Assembly: GCF_009925085.1 (NCBI RefSeq)
Contig: NZ_JAABNR010000008.1
Span: forward strand, 124,001 to 188,000
DNA length: 64,000 bases
Direction of reading: 5' to 3'
Origin: Stagnihabitans tardus
GTDB taxonomy: Bacteria > Pseudomonadota > Alphaproteobacteria > Rhodobacterales > Rhodobacteraceae
Shown here: positions 26,099-36,163 of the stretch, piece after piece
Position numbering within the stretch: the first letter of the stretch is position 1
Layout of the letters: the number at the start of each line of letters is the position of its first letter
The notes under the pieces: model-generated
What the model was told of the DNA's origin: nothing
Database searches by the model: none
What the model saw: the letters and a program-made list of their open reading frames with translations, nothing else
Program-made: the position numbers and the translations under genes

Positions 26099-26644
26099 TT
26101 GTTGAAGAAGACGGTGGTCCTTGTGGGCATGATGGGGGCGGGCAAGACGGCCGTGGGCACGGCGCTGGCACGGGCGCTGAACGTGCCCTTCCTCGATTCG
26201 GACGAAGAGATCGTGAAGGCCGCCCACCGCTCCATCGCCGAGATTTTCGAACGCGACGGCGAGCCGTTTTTCCGCGCCCGCGAGACCGAGGTGCTGAACC
26301 GGCTGTTGCATGGCGCGCCATGCGTGCTGTCCACCGGGGGCGGGGCCTTCCTGTCGGAGGTCAACCGTGCCCTGATCCACGAGGCCGGGGTCTCGGTCTG
26401 GCTGCGCGCCGACCTGGAGCTTCTTTGGCAGCGGGTGCGCCACAAGACGACGCGGCCCCTGTTGCGCACCCCCAACCCGCGCGAGACCCTGCGCGGGCTT
26501 TACGAGGCGCGGCTGCCCGCCTATGGGCTGGCCGATCTCGCCGTCGATGCCTCGCCGGAATACTCGGTCGAGGATATGGCGGGGCGGGTGGCCCAGGCGC
26601 TGGCCACGCGGCCCGATGTCTATGAGCTTTTGGAGACGGAATGA
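26099..26644 (+). CDS. aroK: Shikimate kinase
   Basis: 181 residues. P-loop GMMGAGKTAVG, the shikimate-binding DSDEEIVKAA, FFRARETEVL, STGGGAF and the LID region RPLLRTPNPRETL are all present. It phosphorylates shikimate in chorismate synthesis. No ATG is available; TTG at 26099 (TTG TTG AAG) lies after AGGGGGAACGGCGCC and gives a start one residue before the conserved KKTVVLVG strand. aroB begins in its last codons (ATGA). Confidence 0.92.
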   Translation: MLKKTVVLVGMMGAGKTAVGTALARALNVPFLDSDEEIVKAAHRSIAEIFERDGEPFFRARETEVLNRLLHGAPCVLSTGGGAFLSEVNRALIHEAGVSVWLRADLELLWQRVRHKTTRPLLRTPNPRETLRGLYEARLPAYGLADLAVDASPEYSVEDMAGRVAQALATRPDVYELLETE

Positions 26645-27738
26645 ACGAAGTCCATGTGAACCTTGGGGCGCGGTCCTATGATGTGCGGATCGGGCCGGGG
26701 CTTCTGGCGCGCGCGGGGGCGGAAATCGCGCCCTTCCTGCGGCGCAAGAAGGTGGCCATCGTCACGGATGAGACGGTCGCGGGGCTGCATCTTGCGACCT
26801 TGCAGTCCGCTTTGGACGCCGAGGGCATCACCCATTCCGCCCTGCGGCTTCCGGCCGGAGAGGCGACCAAGTCCTGGCCGCATTTCGCGACCTGCGTCGA
26901 TTGGCTCTTGGAGAGCAAGATCGAGCGGCGCGATATCGTCGTGGCGCTCGGCGGCGGGGTGATCGGTGACCTCGTAGGCTTTGCCTCGGCGGTCTTGCGG
27001 CGCGGGGTGCGCTTCGTGCAGCTGCCCACCAGCCTCTTGTCGCAGGTGGACAGCTCGGTGGGCGGCAAGACCGGGATCAACTCGGTCCATGGCAAGAACC
27101 TGGTGGGGGCCTTTCACCAGCCGACCCTGGTGCTGGCCGATACGGGGATCCTGGACACCTTGCCCGACCGCGACCTTCTGGCGGGCTATGGCGAGGTGGT
27201 GAAATACGGGCTTTTGGGCGATGCGGGCTTTTACGACTGGCTCGAGGTCAATGCGCCGCGCCTGCGCCATGACCCTGCGGCGCGGCTCCATGCCGTGACG
27301 CGGTCGGTGCAGATGAAGGCCGAGATCGTCGAGCGCGACGAGACCGAAGAGGGCGACCGCGCTCTGTTGAACCTTGGCCATACCTTCTGTCACGCGCTGG
27401 AGAAGGCCACGGGCTATTCCGACCGCCTGCTGCATGGCGAAGGCGTGGCGATCGGCTGCGCCCTGGCCTTCGAGCTTTCCCAGCGGCTGGGGTTGTGCAG
27501 CCAAGAGGCGCCCTCCCGCGTCAGGGCCCATCTGAAGGCGATGGGGATGAAATGCGACCTGCGCGACATCCCGGGGGACCTGCCGGGGGCGGAGGAGCTT
27601 CTGCACCTGATGGGCCAGGACAAGAAGGTCATCGACGGCAAGCTGCGCTTCATCCTCGCACGCGGCATCGGCCAGGCCTTTGTCGCCGAGGACGTGCCGC
27701 CCGATGTGGTGGTGCAGCTTCTGCGGGATCACCTCTAG
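26641..27738 (+). CDS. aroB: 3-dehydroquinate synthase
   Basis: 365 residues, normal length. NAD-binding ALGGGVIGDLVGFASAVL, QLPTSLLSQVDSSVGGKTGI, GYGEVVKYG, and metal ligands in RDETEEGDRALLNLGHTFCH and LLHGEGVAIGC are all present. It converts DAHP to 3-dehydroquinate. It overlaps aroK by four bases, forming the widespread aroKB operon. Confidence 0.96.
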   Translation: MNEVHVNLGARSYDVRIGPGLLARAGAEIAPFLRRKKVAIVTDETVAGLHLATLQSALDAEGITHSALRLPAGEATKSWPHFATCVDWLLESKIERRDIVVALGGGVIGDLVGFASAVLRRGVRFVQLPTSLLSQVDSSVGGKTGINSVHGKNLVGAFHQPTLVLADTGILDTLPDRDLLAGYGEVVKYGLLGDAGFYDWLEVNAPRLRHDPAARLHAVTRSVQMKAEIVERDETEEGDRALLNLGHTFCHALEKATGYSDRLLHGEGVAIGCALAFELSQRLGLCSQEAPSRVRAHLKAMGMKCDLRDIPGDLPGAEELLHLMGQDKKVIDGKLRFILARGIGQAFVAEDVPPDVVVQLLRDHL

Positions 27739-28085
27739 GCGCCGCCGCCGCCCTCTCCCCGCCGCGCCCCGGGCTTGAGCCCCTGGGCCCCGCCCTCCGA
27801 CTCGCCACGGCAAGGCAGTCTACAGGTCTGGCCGAGGCCATCGCCTCGGCCACAGGCTGAGGGTTCCGGTGGAGCCGCCGGGGGCCGAAGCCCCCGGCCA
27901 GCGCCCGTCCCGCCCATGGCGGGCGCTTCTCGCCCGCCGGGCCGGGCGCTGGCCTTTGGCAGCCTGAGCGGAAAGGGTCCGGTGGAAAGCCGGCGTCACG
28001 GGCGGGGAAAAGCGGGGCTTTTCCTGATCCGCCCGATCCAGCCTTGGTCGCTTTCCGGGGTAGGGGGCGTGTTCACACGCACCGC
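27739..28085. other. Spacer after aroB with stacked inverted repeats
   Basis: No gene is seen. Three inverted repeats follow each other: GGCCGAGGC-CATC-GCCTCGGCC (27830-27851), CCGGGGGC-CGAA-GCCCCCGG (27878-27897) and a large stem with arms GGCCAGCGCCCG (27896-27907) and CGGGCGCTGGCC (27944-27955) enclosing another hairpin. There is no obvious U-run; they resemble the G-rich 3'-end hairpins found elsewhere in the window and probably mark the end of the aroKB transcript. Confidence 0.6.
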
Positions 28086-28952
28086 TCACCGCCAGCGGCG
28101 ATGCGCCCAGAGCCATTGTTCGGGATGGGCGCGCACCATGGCGGCCAGGCTGTCATTCACCGCCTGGGTCATGGTCACCGGGTCGCTGTGCGGGATGGGC
28201 TCTTCGACCACCAGCTCGAAACTTACACCGTCAGGTTGGCGGATGCCATAGACCGGCACCAAGAGAAGGTCGTATTTCAACGCCATCGAGGCCATCGCGG
28301 TCGAGGTCTTGGCGGGCCGCCCGAGGAAGTCCAGCTTCTCGCCCAGGTGGTAATACTGGTCGATCAGAACCCCCAGCATGCCGCCCTTCTTCAGATGGGT
28401 GACCAGCCCCGCCAGCTCCCGCCTCTCGCGCCCGAAGAGCGGCTCGGATATCGCGCGAATGGTGGCCGAGAAATGCCGGTCGAACTCGGCATTGGACTGC
28501 GGGCGATAAAGCGCCGCCACCGGATGGCCGCGCCCATCCAGCATGGCCCGCGCAATGTCATGATTGCCGAAATGGCCCGAGATCAGGATGACGCCTTGCC
28601 CCCGCGCCTGGGCCTCAAGCACTGCTTCAAGGTTGCCGCGCACCGGGCTCGCCGCTGCCCGGGCCTTGAACTCGGCCGGAGAGTAAAGCTCGGCCAGCGT
28701 CCGGCCAAGGTTGTCGCAAACCCCCTGCGTGATGTGCTTGACCTCGGTCGGGGGCAGGTCGGGCCAGATCAGCGCCAGGTTCTTGGCGATCCGCCGGTCA
28801 TAGCCGGCAAGCGGCCCCACGATCCGCCGCAGGATCCAGCCCCCAAGGCCCACGCGCCGCCCATAGGGCAGGGCCCGCAACAGGCCGATGACCGCGCGGG
28901 CAAAGACATCCTGCCCGCGTAAGGTCCATCTTTGCCGCCACGTTTCGCTCAC
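28086..28952 (-). CDS. Lysophospholipid/lipid A late acyltransferase (LpxL/HtrB family)
   Basis: 288 residues. The HX4D acyltransferase motif is in ISGHFGNHDIARAM; IDQYYHLGEKLDFLGRPAKT and the C-terminal MVRAHPEQWLWAHRRWR are hallmarks of the LPLAT/HtrB family. It adds secondary acyl chains to lipid A (or acylates a related lipid) at the inner membrane. The GTG at 28952 is chosen: it directly follows the EamA stop, with AAGGGG 7 nt upstream. Upstream ATGs lie inside the preceding gene. Confidence 0.88.
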   Translation of the reverse strand: MSETWRQRWTLRGQDVFARAVIGLLRALPYGRRVGLGGWILRRIVGPLAGYDRRIAKNLALIWPDLPPTEVKHITQGVCDNLGRTLAELYSPAEFKARAAASPVRGNLEAVLEAQARGQGVILISGHFGNHDIARAMLDGRGHPVAALYRPQSNAEFDRHFSATIRAISEPLFGRERRELAGLVTHLKKGGMLGVLIDQYYHLGEKLDFLGRPAKTSTAMASMALKYDLLLVPVYGIRQPDGVSFELVVEEPIPHSDPVTMTQAVNDSLAAMVRAHPEQWLWAHRRWR

Positions 28953-28953
28953 C

Positions 28954-29805
28954 TCAGGCCCCTTGTTCCCTGCGCCAGACATAAATCCCGGCACAGGCGA
29001 TCACAAGCGCTCCGCCAAGAGTGTAAAGGTCCGGCCATTGGTCAAAGACCGTGACCGACCAGAAGATGGCGAAAACCATGTCCAGGTAGCCAAAGGGCGC
29101 CAGGACCGAGGCCTGGGTCAGGGAATAGGCCCGGATCATCAAGAGCTGCGCCGTGGCCCCCAGAAGCCCCACGGCAGCAAAGAGCCCGACATCCTGCGCC
29201 GTCATCTCCCGCCAGCCAAAGGGCAAGAGCGCCGTGGTGACGATGGTCCCGAAGAGCGCCGAGTAGAACATCGCGGCCCAGGGGCTCTCACGGCTTCCGA
29301 CGGCTCGGGTCAGAAGCATGTTGGCCGCATAGGAAAAGGCGCAGATGATCGGCAGGACGGCGGCAGCGGTAAAGACCCCCATGCCGGGGCGCAGGACGAT
29401 CAGCGCCCCCAGCATGGCCACCCCAAGGCCCAGGACGCGGGCGCGTGTCAGCGTCTCGCCCAGGAAGAGGGCGGCGCCCACGGTGATCAGGACCGGGTTG
29501 ATATTGGCGAGCGCCGTGGCCTCGGCCAGGCCGATGTGGTTGAGCGAGTAGAAGAAGAAGCCCGTCGCGCCAAGCTGGGTCAGAGAGCGCGCCACGTGCA
29601 GGCCGGGCAGCCTGGTCTTGACCGCCTCGGGCAGGCGGCGGTTCAGGTAGAGGAGAACGAAGACCAACTGGCCGATGTTCCTAGCCCAGACGACCTGGGC
29701 CGTCGGATAGATCGCCACCAGGTGCTTGGCGATGGCATCCATCGCGGTGAAGGCAAAGATCGCCATGGCCAGGAAGGCGATGCCCTTTTGCGTCGTCTTG
29801 TCCAT
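28954..29805 (-). CDS. EamA/DMT-family transporter (RhaT-like 10-TM)
   Basis: 283 residues with about ten hydrophobic segments in two EamA halves (AMAIFAFTAMDAIAKHL... and AAAVLPIICAFSYAANMLLT...). These are metabolite exporters; the substrate is unknown. The ATG at 29805 has AGGGGGG upstream. The downstream acyltransferase starts after a single base, so both are one operon. Confidence 0.85.
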   Translation of the reverse strand: MDKTTQKGIAFLAMAIFAFTAMDAIAKHLVAIYPTAQVVWARNIGQLVFVLLYLNRRLPEAVKTRLPGLHVARSLTQLGATGFFFYSLNHIGLAEATALANINPVLITVGAALFLGETLTRARVLGLGVAMLGALIVLRPGMGVFTAAAVLPIICAFSYAANMLLTRAVGSRESPWAAMFYSALFGTIVTTALLPFGWREMTAQDVGLFAAVGLLGATAQLLMIRAYSLTQASVLAPFGYLDMVFAIFWSVTVFDQWPDLYTLGGALVIACAGIYVWRREQGA

Positions 29806-29954
29806 GGATGCCCCCCTGCGCGCGCCCCCGTTTGCGCCCCCGATTGCGCGCCGCGACCCTAGGGGGCGGCGGGGGCAGGGGCAAGGCGATTTGATCAAAG
29901 CCCGGGGTTTGACGGAAGGGGCGAGGTCCAGGGGCCGCAGCCCGGGGCGCCGGG

Positions 29955-30055
29955 GCTCGGGTTGGTCTGCGTGGCCTGGGGGATACACCGGGTCTGGCCT
30001 CATACCTGACCCACAATCTGGCGGATGTCTTGTGGCGCCGTTTCCGTCAAGGCGT
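29955..30055 (-). pseudogene. Remnant of a second gluQRS 3' end
   Basis: Reading the minus strand, the codons ending at TGA 30000-30002 give ALTETAPQDIRQIVGQV, matching the end of the intact GluQRS ([13 protein letters not shown]) at P, D, I, R, V, G and the stop. The ~50 bp after the stop also align with the sequence after the intact gene (AGACCCGG, GTAT, ACGCAG, GAGCCCC shared in order). Homology stops upstream at the hairpin repeat 30054-30083. The rest of 29806-30204 contains no gene. Confidence 0.65.
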
Positions 30056-30083
30056 CGAGGTCCCGGGTCAAAGCCCGGGACGG
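30054..30083 (-). repeat. GTCCCGGG/CCCGGGAC hairpin repeat
   Basis: Arms at 30060-30067 and 30074-30081 with a TCAAAG loop, flanked on the left by GTCGAG. The same block (GTCGAGGTCCCGGGT ... GCCCGGGACGG) is at 22027-22055, 3' of the CorC gene. Here it separates the gluQRS remnant from the spacer behind the intact gluQRS. Confidence 0.7.
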
Positions 30084-30204
30084 CAGGGCGCCGGGGGCTT
30101 GGTTCGCTCTGCCCAGCCCAGGGGCACGGGGCGGTGCCGCGCCGCCCTTTCCGTTTCCGGGGGCTCCGGTCGGCCTGCGTAGCCCGGGGTATACCCCGGG
30201 TCTC

Positions 30205-31029
30205 TCACCCCAAACCCACCATGCGGCGGATATCGGCAGGCGTCGCCCCTTCGGCGCGATAGGTCATCAGCGCCCGCGCGTCGTCGCGCTTGGCCAGCCT
30301 GCGGCCCTCGTCGTCGCGGATCAGGGCATGATGGTGCCAGATGGGCGAAGAAAGCCCCATAAGCCGTTGCAGCAGAACGTGAATCTGCGTGGCCTCGAAA
30401 AGATCCTCGCCCCGCGTCACATGGGTCACGCCCTGGAAGGCGTCATCCACCACGACCGAAAGATGATAGGATGTCCCCATGTCGCGCCGCGCCAGGACCA
30501 CGTCGCCCACCTCGGACAGCATCTGAAGCGGGTCGATCCGGTGCAGGCCCGGGCGCGTGCCGGTCTCGGTGAACTCCAGATGCGGCGCGCGGTTCACGGC
30601 CCGCGTCAGGTCCAGCCGCAGCGCCCCCGAGGTCACGGGCTTGCCCCGGCAGGTGCCGGGATAGACCAGGCCATCGGGCCCCTCCGAGGGCAGGATGCCG
30701 CCCTGCGGAGCCGAGAGCGCGGCCTTGATGTCGCCGCGCGTGCAGGTGCAGCCGTAAAGCAGGCCCATTGCCTCCAGCCGGTCCAGCGCCGCCTGGTAGG
30801 CGGGCAGGCGGGTGGACTGGTAGAGAAGCCCGTCCCAGGTGAGCCCCAGCCAGGCCAGGTCGTCCAGGCAGGCCTGGTCCCAGCCCCCGCGCGACCTTTG
30901 CCGGTCGATATCCTCCATCCGCAGCAGAAACCGCCCCCCCGCCGCCCGCGCCATGTCATGCGCCACGATGGCCGCATAAGCATGGCCCAGGTGCAGGGGC
31001 CCGGTTGGAGAGGGCGCAAACCGCGTCAC
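30205..31029 (-). CDS. gluQ: Glutamyl-Q tRNA(Asp) synthetase GluQRS
   Basis: 274 residues, a truncated GluRS catalytic core lacking an anticodon-binding domain. [19 protein letters not shown] holds the HIGH motif, CTCTRGDI with YPGTCRGK form the zinc site, and [11 protein letters not shown] is the KMSKS equivalent. It attaches glutamate to queuosine at position 34 of tRNA-Asp. The GTG at 31029 overlaps the trmFO stop (GTGA) and yields the typical MTRFAPS start; a TTG at 31035 is the alternative. Confidence 0.9.
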   Translation of the reverse strand: MTRFAPSPTGPLHLGHAYAAIVAHDMARAAGGRFLLRMEDIDRQRSRGGWDQACLDDLAWLGLTWDGLLYQSTRLPAYQAALDRLEAMGLLYGCTCTRGDIKAALSAPQGGILPSEGPDGLVYPGTCRGKPVTSGALRLDLTRAVNRAPHLEFTETGTRPGLHRIDPLQMLSEVGDVVLARRDMGTSYHLSVVVDDAFQGVTHVTRGEDLFEATQIHVLLQRLMGLSSPIWHHHALIRDDEGRRLAKRDDARALMTYRAEGATPADIRRMVGLG

Positions 31030-32348
31030 AACCAAGCGGCGAAGGCCTCCTTCGCCCGGTCGGTATAGGCCTTGTAGCGGTCATGCCGCCCCTTGCGGCC
31101 GCCCCGCGCCTCGATGGGCGGGAAGAGCCCGAAGTTGACGTTCATCGGCTGGAAGGTCTTGGCCTCGGCATCGCCGGTGATATGGGCGATGAGCGCGCCC
31201 ATCGCCGTCTCACGCGGGGGCGGGGGCAGCTCGCGGCCGAGGAGTTCCGCCGCCGCCATCCGCCCCGCCACCAGCCCCATGGCCGCGCTTTCGACATAGC
31301 CCTCGACCCCGGTGATTTGCCCCGCAAAGCGGATATTCGGGCGCGACTTCAGCCGCATCTGGTGATCGAGAAGCGTGGGGGAGTTGATGAAGGTGTTCCG
31401 GTGGATGCCGCCCAGCCTTGCAAACGAGGCCTCATGCAGCCCGGGAATCATTTTCAGAACAGTGGTTTGCGCGCCATACTTCATCTTGGTCTGAAAGCCC
31501 ACGATGTTGTAAAGCGTGCCGAGCTTGTTGTCACGGCGCAGCTGGACCACGGCATAGGGCTTCTTGTCAGAATGGGGGTTCGTCAGGCCCACGGGTTTCA
31601 TCGGGCCAAAGCGCAGGGTCTCGCGGCCGCGTTCGGCCATGACCTCGATGGGCAGGCAGCCGTCGAAATAGCCCGCCGTTTCGCCCTCGTGGAACTCGGT
31701 CTTTTCCGCCGCCAGAAGCGCGTCGATGAAGGCGTTGTACTCATCGCGGTCCATCGGGCAGTTCATATAGGCGGTCTGTTCCTCGATGGTCTCGCCCTTG
31801 TCGTAGCGGCTTTGCATCCAGGCCACCGACATATCCACGCTTTCGGCATAGACGATGGGGGCGATGGCGTCGAAAAACGCCAGGGACTCCGCCCCCGTGG
31901 CCGCGCGGATGCTCTCGGCCAGGGCGCCCGAGGTCAGGGGCCCCGTCGCCACGATCCAATGGCCCTCGGTGGGCAGTTCCGTGACCTCCTCATAGCTGAC
32001 CGAAACGAGGGGATGGGATTTCAGCTTCGCCGTCACATAGGCGGCAAAGGGGTCGCGGTCGACGGCGAGCGCCCCGCCCGCAGGCAGGCGATGCGCGGTC
32101 GCGGCCTCCAGGATCAGGCCCTGCGCCGCCCGCATCTCCCAATGCAGAAGGCCGACCGCGTTCTGCTCATGGTCATCCGACCGGAAGGAGTTCGAGCAGA
32201 CCATTTCGGCGAAATCGCCGGTCCGATGCGCGAAAGTGCCCTTCTTGGGCCGCATCTCGTGGATGACGACGGGGACGCCCAGTTGCACGGCCTGCCAGGC
32301 GGCCTCGGAGCCCGCCATGCCGCCGCCGATGATATGTATAGGTTCCAT
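31026..32348 (-). CDS. trmFO: Methylenetetrahydrofolate-tRNA-(uracil-5-)-methyltransferase TrmFO
   Basis: 440 residues. N-terminal FAD-binding [15 protein letters not shown], then [30 protein letters not shown], and [19 protein letters not shown] near the C-terminus are diagnostic of TrmFO (Gid). It makes m5U54 in tRNA using methylene-THF and FADH2 rather than SAM. It is coupled to gluQRS, so two tRNA-modification genes form one operon. Confidence 0.95.
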   Translation of the reverse strand: MEPIHIIGGGMAGSEAAWQAVQLGVPVVIHEMRPKKGTFAHRTGDFAEMVCSNSFRSDDHEQNAVGLLHWEMRAAQGLILEAATAHRLPAGGALAVDRDPFAAYVTAKLKSHPLVSVSYEEVTELPTEGHWIVATGPLTSGALAESIRAATGAESLAFFDAIAPIVYAESVDMSVAWMQSRYDKGETIEEQTAYMNCPMDRDEYNAFIDALLAAEKTEFHEGETAGYFDGCLPIEVMAERGRETLRFGPMKPVGLTNPHSDKKPYAVVQLRRDNKLGTLYNIVGFQTKMKYGAQTTVLKMIPGLHEASFARLGGIHRNTFINSPTLLDHQMRLKSRPNIRFAGQITGVEGYVESAAMGLVAGRMAAAELLGRELPPPPRETAMGALIAHITGDAEAKTFQPMNVNFGLFPPIEARGGRKGRHDRYKAYTDRAKEAFAAWL

Positions 32349-32438
32349 GGGGCGGATGTAGCCGCCCGCCCCCTTCAGATCAAGCGGCCCCTTCGGATCA
32401 AGCCCCTCTCGGCGCGGTTCCTCATCCGGTCCCCTGAC

Positions 32439-32789
32439 CTAGATCAAGGCGATGCGTTCCCTTTGCGTCGGGTCGGGATAGGGACGGTAAAGCCCCACCT
32501 CGCTATGGGCGATCATGCCATGGAGCTGGTCATAGCGCCGCGTCGCCTCCTCATCGGCCTGGGCCAGGGCCGCAAAGGCCGTGTCCAGCGTGGCAAGCGC
32601 AGGCAATTCGATCTCCAGGAGGAAATCGGTATGCTGGCCCGAAGCCAGGCCAAACTTGCGCCGCAAGAGCCGCCAGCCCGAGATCAGTCCCTGGGCCTGA
32701 AGATGCCCCATCCATTGCGTGCAGGCCTGGGCAAAGGCCAGGGGCCGCGCCTCGGGGCGGAGTTCGATCATGCAGTGATACAGGTTCAT
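32439..32789 (-). CDS. Small conserved-type hypothetical protein (possible dimeric alpha/beta-barrel fold)
   Basis: 116 residues: starts MNLYHCMIELRPEARPLAFA, ends GLYRPYPDPTQRERIALI. Alternating strands and helices (ISGWRLLRRKFG, TDFLLEIELPAL) suggest a ferredoxin-like/NIPSNAP-type dimer, but no family is securely recognised. It stands alone between trmFO and an 81-residue gene on the same strand. No catalytic residues can be named. Confidence 0.65.
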   Translation of the reverse strand: MNLYHCMIELRPEARPLAFAQACTQWMGHLQAQGLISGWRLLRRKFGLASGQHTDFLLEIELPALATLDTAFAALAQADEEATRRYDQLHGMIAHSEVGLYRPYPDPTQRERIALI

Positions 32790-32827
32790 GGGCAGCCTCC
32801 CTTGGGCGCCATGATCGCAGCCAAGCG

Positions 32828-33073
32828 TTACCCGGCTCTTAACCGCCGCCGCTGCTCCGCCACGAAAGCGACAGGGTCGGACACATCCATCCCAAGCGCC
32901 TCAGCCTTCAGGAAAAACCCCGGTGCGGGCAGGCCGGGCGTCAGCCGCCCGCAAACCAGCGCCGCCCGCAAGGGCCGCCCCTGGCCCGCATCCGCCTCCA
33001 TCAGCGCCTCCAGCGCCGTGGTCAGCTCTGCCATCCGCAGGCCCAAGACCTTGGCCAGGGCGCCGTAAGTCAC
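32828..33073 (-). CDS. Small winged-helix-like protein of unknown function
   Basis: 81 residues from a GTG at 33073: TYGALAKVLGLRMAELTTAL resembles a winged helix (as in MGMT C-terminal domains), followed by RAALVCGRLTPGLPAPGFFLKAEALG. The frame stays open upstream (HLATLGQRGETV...) to a TGA inside the dispersed AT-rich element at 33131-33163, with no ATG; the real start may be a rare codon upstream behind the element's GAAAGGGGC. Function unknown. Confidence 0.5.
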   Translation of the reverse strand: MTYGALAKVLGLRMAELTTALEALMEADAGQGRPLRAALVCGRLTPGLPAPGFFLKAEALGMDVSDPVAFVAEQRRRLRAG

Positions 33074-33130
33074 CGTCTCGCCACGCTGGCCCAGGGTCGC
33101 AAGATGTTCGGTCAGTCCGGACAGGATCTT

Positions 33131-33193
33131 GCCCCTTTCATCTTTTCACAAATATCCCACGGGAGGGTCCGGGAGGGTGTGAAACCCTCCCGG
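33131..33193 (-). repeat. 3'-end dispersed element behind gyrA
   Basis: Reading the minus strand: G-rich hairpin GGGAGGGT/ACCCTCCC (33171-33191), GGACCCTCCC, then the AT-rich core GGGATATTTG...GATGAAAGG (33163-33131). It lies about 50 bp after the gyrA stop, in gyrA orientation. One of thirteen copies in the window. Confidence 0.75.
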
Positions 33194-33244
33194 GTCATCC
33201 GCGAAAGACCGGGCAGGCTGTAAAACCCGCCCCGCCCTTGCCGC

Positions 33245-35989
33245 TTACGCCTCGCTCTCGACGATCCGCGCGACCGAAACCACCTGCTCTTCGCCGCCGG
33301 TGTTCAGCACCTTGACCCCACCCGCGCCCCTCGACCGGAAGGAGATCTGATCGACCGGCACCCGGATCGACTGACCACTGGAGGTCGCCAGCATGATCTG
33401 ATCGCCGAGCTCGACCTTGAAGGAGGCGATCAGCTTGCCGCCCCGCATGGCCGAATCCATCGCCTTGACCCCCATGCCGCCACGCCCGCGCACCGGGTAA
33501 TCATGGCTCGACGAAAGCTTGCCCGAGCCGCTTTCGGTGATCGTCAGGATCAGATCCTCGGCCGCCGACATTTCGGCATAGCGCTCCGGGGTCAGCTGGC
33601 CTTCGGCGCCCGTGGTCTCTTCGGCCTCCTCATCGGCCTCGGCCTCCTCGGTGACGCCCGCCATGAGGCGGCGCTGCTTGAGATAGGCCTCGCGCTCGGC
33701 CGGATCGGCCTCGAAATGGCGGATGACGGACATGGAGACCACCAAGTCCCCCTCGGCCAGCCGGATGCCACGCACCCCCGTCGAGCCCCGCGACTTGAAG
33801 ACGCGGATTTCGGTGGTCGAGAAGCGGATCGCCCGGCCCAAGGCGGTGACCAGCATCACGTCGTCATTGTCCGAGCAGATGGCGGCATTGACCAGGGTCA
33901 CGCCCTCGGGCAGGTTCATCGCGATCTTGCCGTTGCGCTTGACGTTGGTGAAGTCCGAAAGGTCGTTCTGCCGCACATCGCCGTCCGAGGTCGCAAAGAC
34001 GATCTGCAACTCGTCCCAATGATCTTCCGGCGCATCGACGGGCATGAGCGCCGCGATGGAAATGCCGGTGGTGATCGGCAGGATATTGACCATGGCCTTG
34101 CCGCGGGCATTGCGGCCCGCCAAGGGCAGGCGCCAGGTCTTCAGCTTGTAGACCATGCCGTCGGTGGTGAAGAACAACAGGGGCGTATGGGTATTGGCCA
34201 CGAAAAGCGTGGTCACCACATCGTCTTCCTTGGTGTCCATGGCAGCGAGCCCCTTGCCGCCACGATTCTGTTGGCGGAACTCGGCCAGGGGGGTGCGCTT
34301 GATATAGCCTCCGCTCGTGATGGTGACGACCATATCCTCACGCTCGATCAGGTCCTCGTCCTCCATGTCACCGGCCCAATCGGTGATCTCGGTGCGGCGG
34401 GGGACGGCGAAATTGGTCTTCACCTCGGAGAGCTCGTCGGAGATGATGCCCATGATCCTCTCGCGGGAACCGAGGATTTCCAGGTAATCCTTGATCTTGG
34501 CGGCGAGCTCTTCCAGCTCGTCGGTGACCTCTTTGACGCCCAGGGCCGTCAGGCGCTGCAGACGCAGCTCCAGGATGGCGCGGGCCTGGGTTTCGGAGAG
34601 GTTATAGGTCCCGTCCTCGTTCATCTTGTGGCTGGGGTCGTCGATCAAGCGGATATAATCCGCGATGTCGGCAGCGGGCCAGCGGCGGGTCATCAGCTTC
34701 TCGCGCGCCTCTCCAGCGTCAGCCGAGGCGCGGATCGTGCGGACGATCTCGTCGACGTTAGAGACCGCCACGGCCAGACCGCAGAGGATATGGCTGCGCT
34801 CGCGCGCCTTGCGCAGTTCAAAGGCCGTGCGCCGCGCCACCACTTCTTCGCGGAAGGTGATGAAATGGGTGAGGAAATCGCGAAGGGAAAGGGTCTCCGG
34901 ACGGCCGCCATTCAAGGCCAGCATGTTGCAGGCGAAAGAGACCTGCATCGGCGTGAAACGGAAAAGCTGATTGAGGACCACATCCGGCGTGGCATCGCGC
35001 TTCAGCTCCACCACAACCCGCACGCCCACGCGGTCGGATTCATCCGCCACCGAGGAGACGCCTTCGATCTTCTTCTCCCGCACCATTTCGGCGATCTTTT
35101 CGATCATCGAGGCCTTGTTGACCTGGTAGGGGATCTCGTCGACGACGATGGCGAAGCGGTCCTTGCGCAGCTCTTCGACATGGGTCTTGGCGCGGATGAT
35201 GACGCTGCCACGGCCCTCAAGGTAAGCCTTGCGCGCCCCGGAACGGCCGAGGATCAGGCCCCCGGTGGGGAAGTCGGGGGCCGGGATGATCTCCATCAGC
35301 CGTTCCATCGACAGGTCAGGATCGGCGATGAGCGCGAGCGTCCCGTCGATGACCTCGCCCAGGTTATGCGGCGGAATGCGGGTCGCCATGCCGACCGCGA
35401 TGCCCTCGGTGCCGTTGACCAGCATATTGGGGAAGCGGGCGGGCAGGACGGTGGGTTCCCGGTCCTTGCCGTCGTAATTGTCCTGGAAATCGACGGTGTC
35501 CTTGTCGATATCGGCCAGGAGGAAGGCGGCAGGCTTGTCCATCCGCACTTCGGTATAGCGCATGGCCGCCGCCATATCGCCATCCATCGAGCCGAAATTG
35601 CCCTGACCGTCCAAGAGCTTGAGGCTCATCGAGAAGGGCTGCGCCATCCGCACCAGCGCATCGTAAATCGCCGAGTCGCCATGGGGGTGGTATTTCCCCA
35701 TCGTGTCGCCCACCGGGCGGGCGGACTTGCGATAGGCCTTGTCGTGGGTGTTCCCCGATTCCTGCATCGCAAACAAAATGCGCCGATGCACGGGTTTCAG
35801 CCCGTCGCGCAGATCGGGGATCGCGCGGGAGACGATGACCGACATCGCATAGTCAAGATAGGCCGACCGCATCTCGGTCGAGATGTCAATCTGCGGCCCC
35901 TTATGCGGGTTGATCGGGGATTCATCCGTGTTTTCAGGGACTTCGGGCGTATCGGTCAAGGGGTCTGCCTTTGCGGAGGACTGGGCCAT
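33245..35989 (-). CDS. gyrA: DNA gyrase subunit A
   Basis: 914 residues. The catalytic tyrosine is in [12 protein letters not shown]'s preceding [11 protein letters not shown]; the quinolone region [19 protein letters not shown] keeps the sensitive-type Ser and Asp. The C-terminal beta-pinwheel carries the GyrA-box-like QNRGGKGL. An acidic insert ([17 protein letters not shown]) interrupts the last blades, as in other alphaproteobacteria. Together with GyrB it introduces negative supercoils. It is monocistronic here; upstream is a divergent AT-rich promoter region shared with usg. Confidence 0.97.
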   Translation of the reverse strand: MAQSSAKADPLTDTPEVPENTDESPINPHKGPQIDISTEMRSAYLDYAMSVIVSRAIPDLRDGLKPVHRRILFAMQESGNTHDKAYRKSARPVGDTMGKYHPHGDSAIYDALVRMAQPFSMSLKLLDGQGNFGSMDGDMAAAMRYTEVRMDKPAAFLLADIDKDTVDFQDNYDGKDREPTVLPARFPNMLVNGTEGIAVGMATRIPPHNLGEVIDGTLALIADPDLSMERLMEIIPAPDFPTGGLILGRSGARKAYLEGRGSVIIRAKTHVEELRKDRFAIVVDEIPYQVNKASMIEKIAEMVREKKIEGVSSVADESDRVGVRVVVELKRDATPDVVLNQLFRFTPMQVSFACNMLALNGGRPETLSLRDFLTHFITFREEVVARRTAFELRKARERSHILCGLAVAVSNVDEIVRTIRASADAGEAREKLMTRRWPAADIADYIRLIDDPSHKMNEDGTYNLSETQARAILELRLQRLTALGVKEVTDELEELAAKIKDYLEILGSRERIMGIISDELSEVKTNFAVPRRTEITDWAGDMEDEDLIEREDMVVTITSGGYIKRTPLAEFRQQNRGGKGLAAMDTKEDDVVTTLFVANTHTPLLFFTTDGMVYKLKTWRLPLAGRNARGKAMVNILPITTGISIAALMPVDAPEDHWDELQIVFATSDGDVRQNDLSDFTNVKRNGKIAMNLPEGVTLVNAAICSDNDDVMLVTALGRAIRFSTTEIRVFKSRGSTGVRGIRLAEGDLVVSMSVIRHFEADPAEREAYLKQRRLMAGVTEEAEADEEAEETTGAEGQLTPERYAEMSAAEDLILTITESGSGKLSSSHDYPVRGRGGMGVKAMDSAMRGGKLIASFKVELGDQIMLATSSGQSIRVPVDQISFRSRGAGGVKVLNTGGEEQVVSVARIVESEA

Positions 35990-36163
35990 ATCTGGTTGGG
36001 GGGCACTTTACCCCATACCACAGATAGGGTGCAAGGCAGGGTTTCAGGGCATTTGGCAGCAGCCGTAGTTGAGTGACAACATACTGTTTTCATTGATTTT
36101 TTATTTGTCCGTGGAATCATGGTGACACAGGTCTTTTGGGGCGCCGGAACAGGAGGTTCAAGG

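Noticed and set aside
31005-33068. 687-codon frame antisense to trmFO and the small unknown genes
   Set aside because: Antisense shadow with biased composition; trmFO is unambiguous.
33245-35989. Quinolone-resistance change in gyrA
   Set aside because: [12 protein letters not shown] keeps Ser and Asp at the two main resistance positions.
33503-36076. 857-codon open frame opposite gyrA
   Set aside because: It mirrors the gyrA codon pattern in a high-GC genome, has no recognisable domain and is rich in Arg/Gly/His/Asp runs; gyrA is certain.
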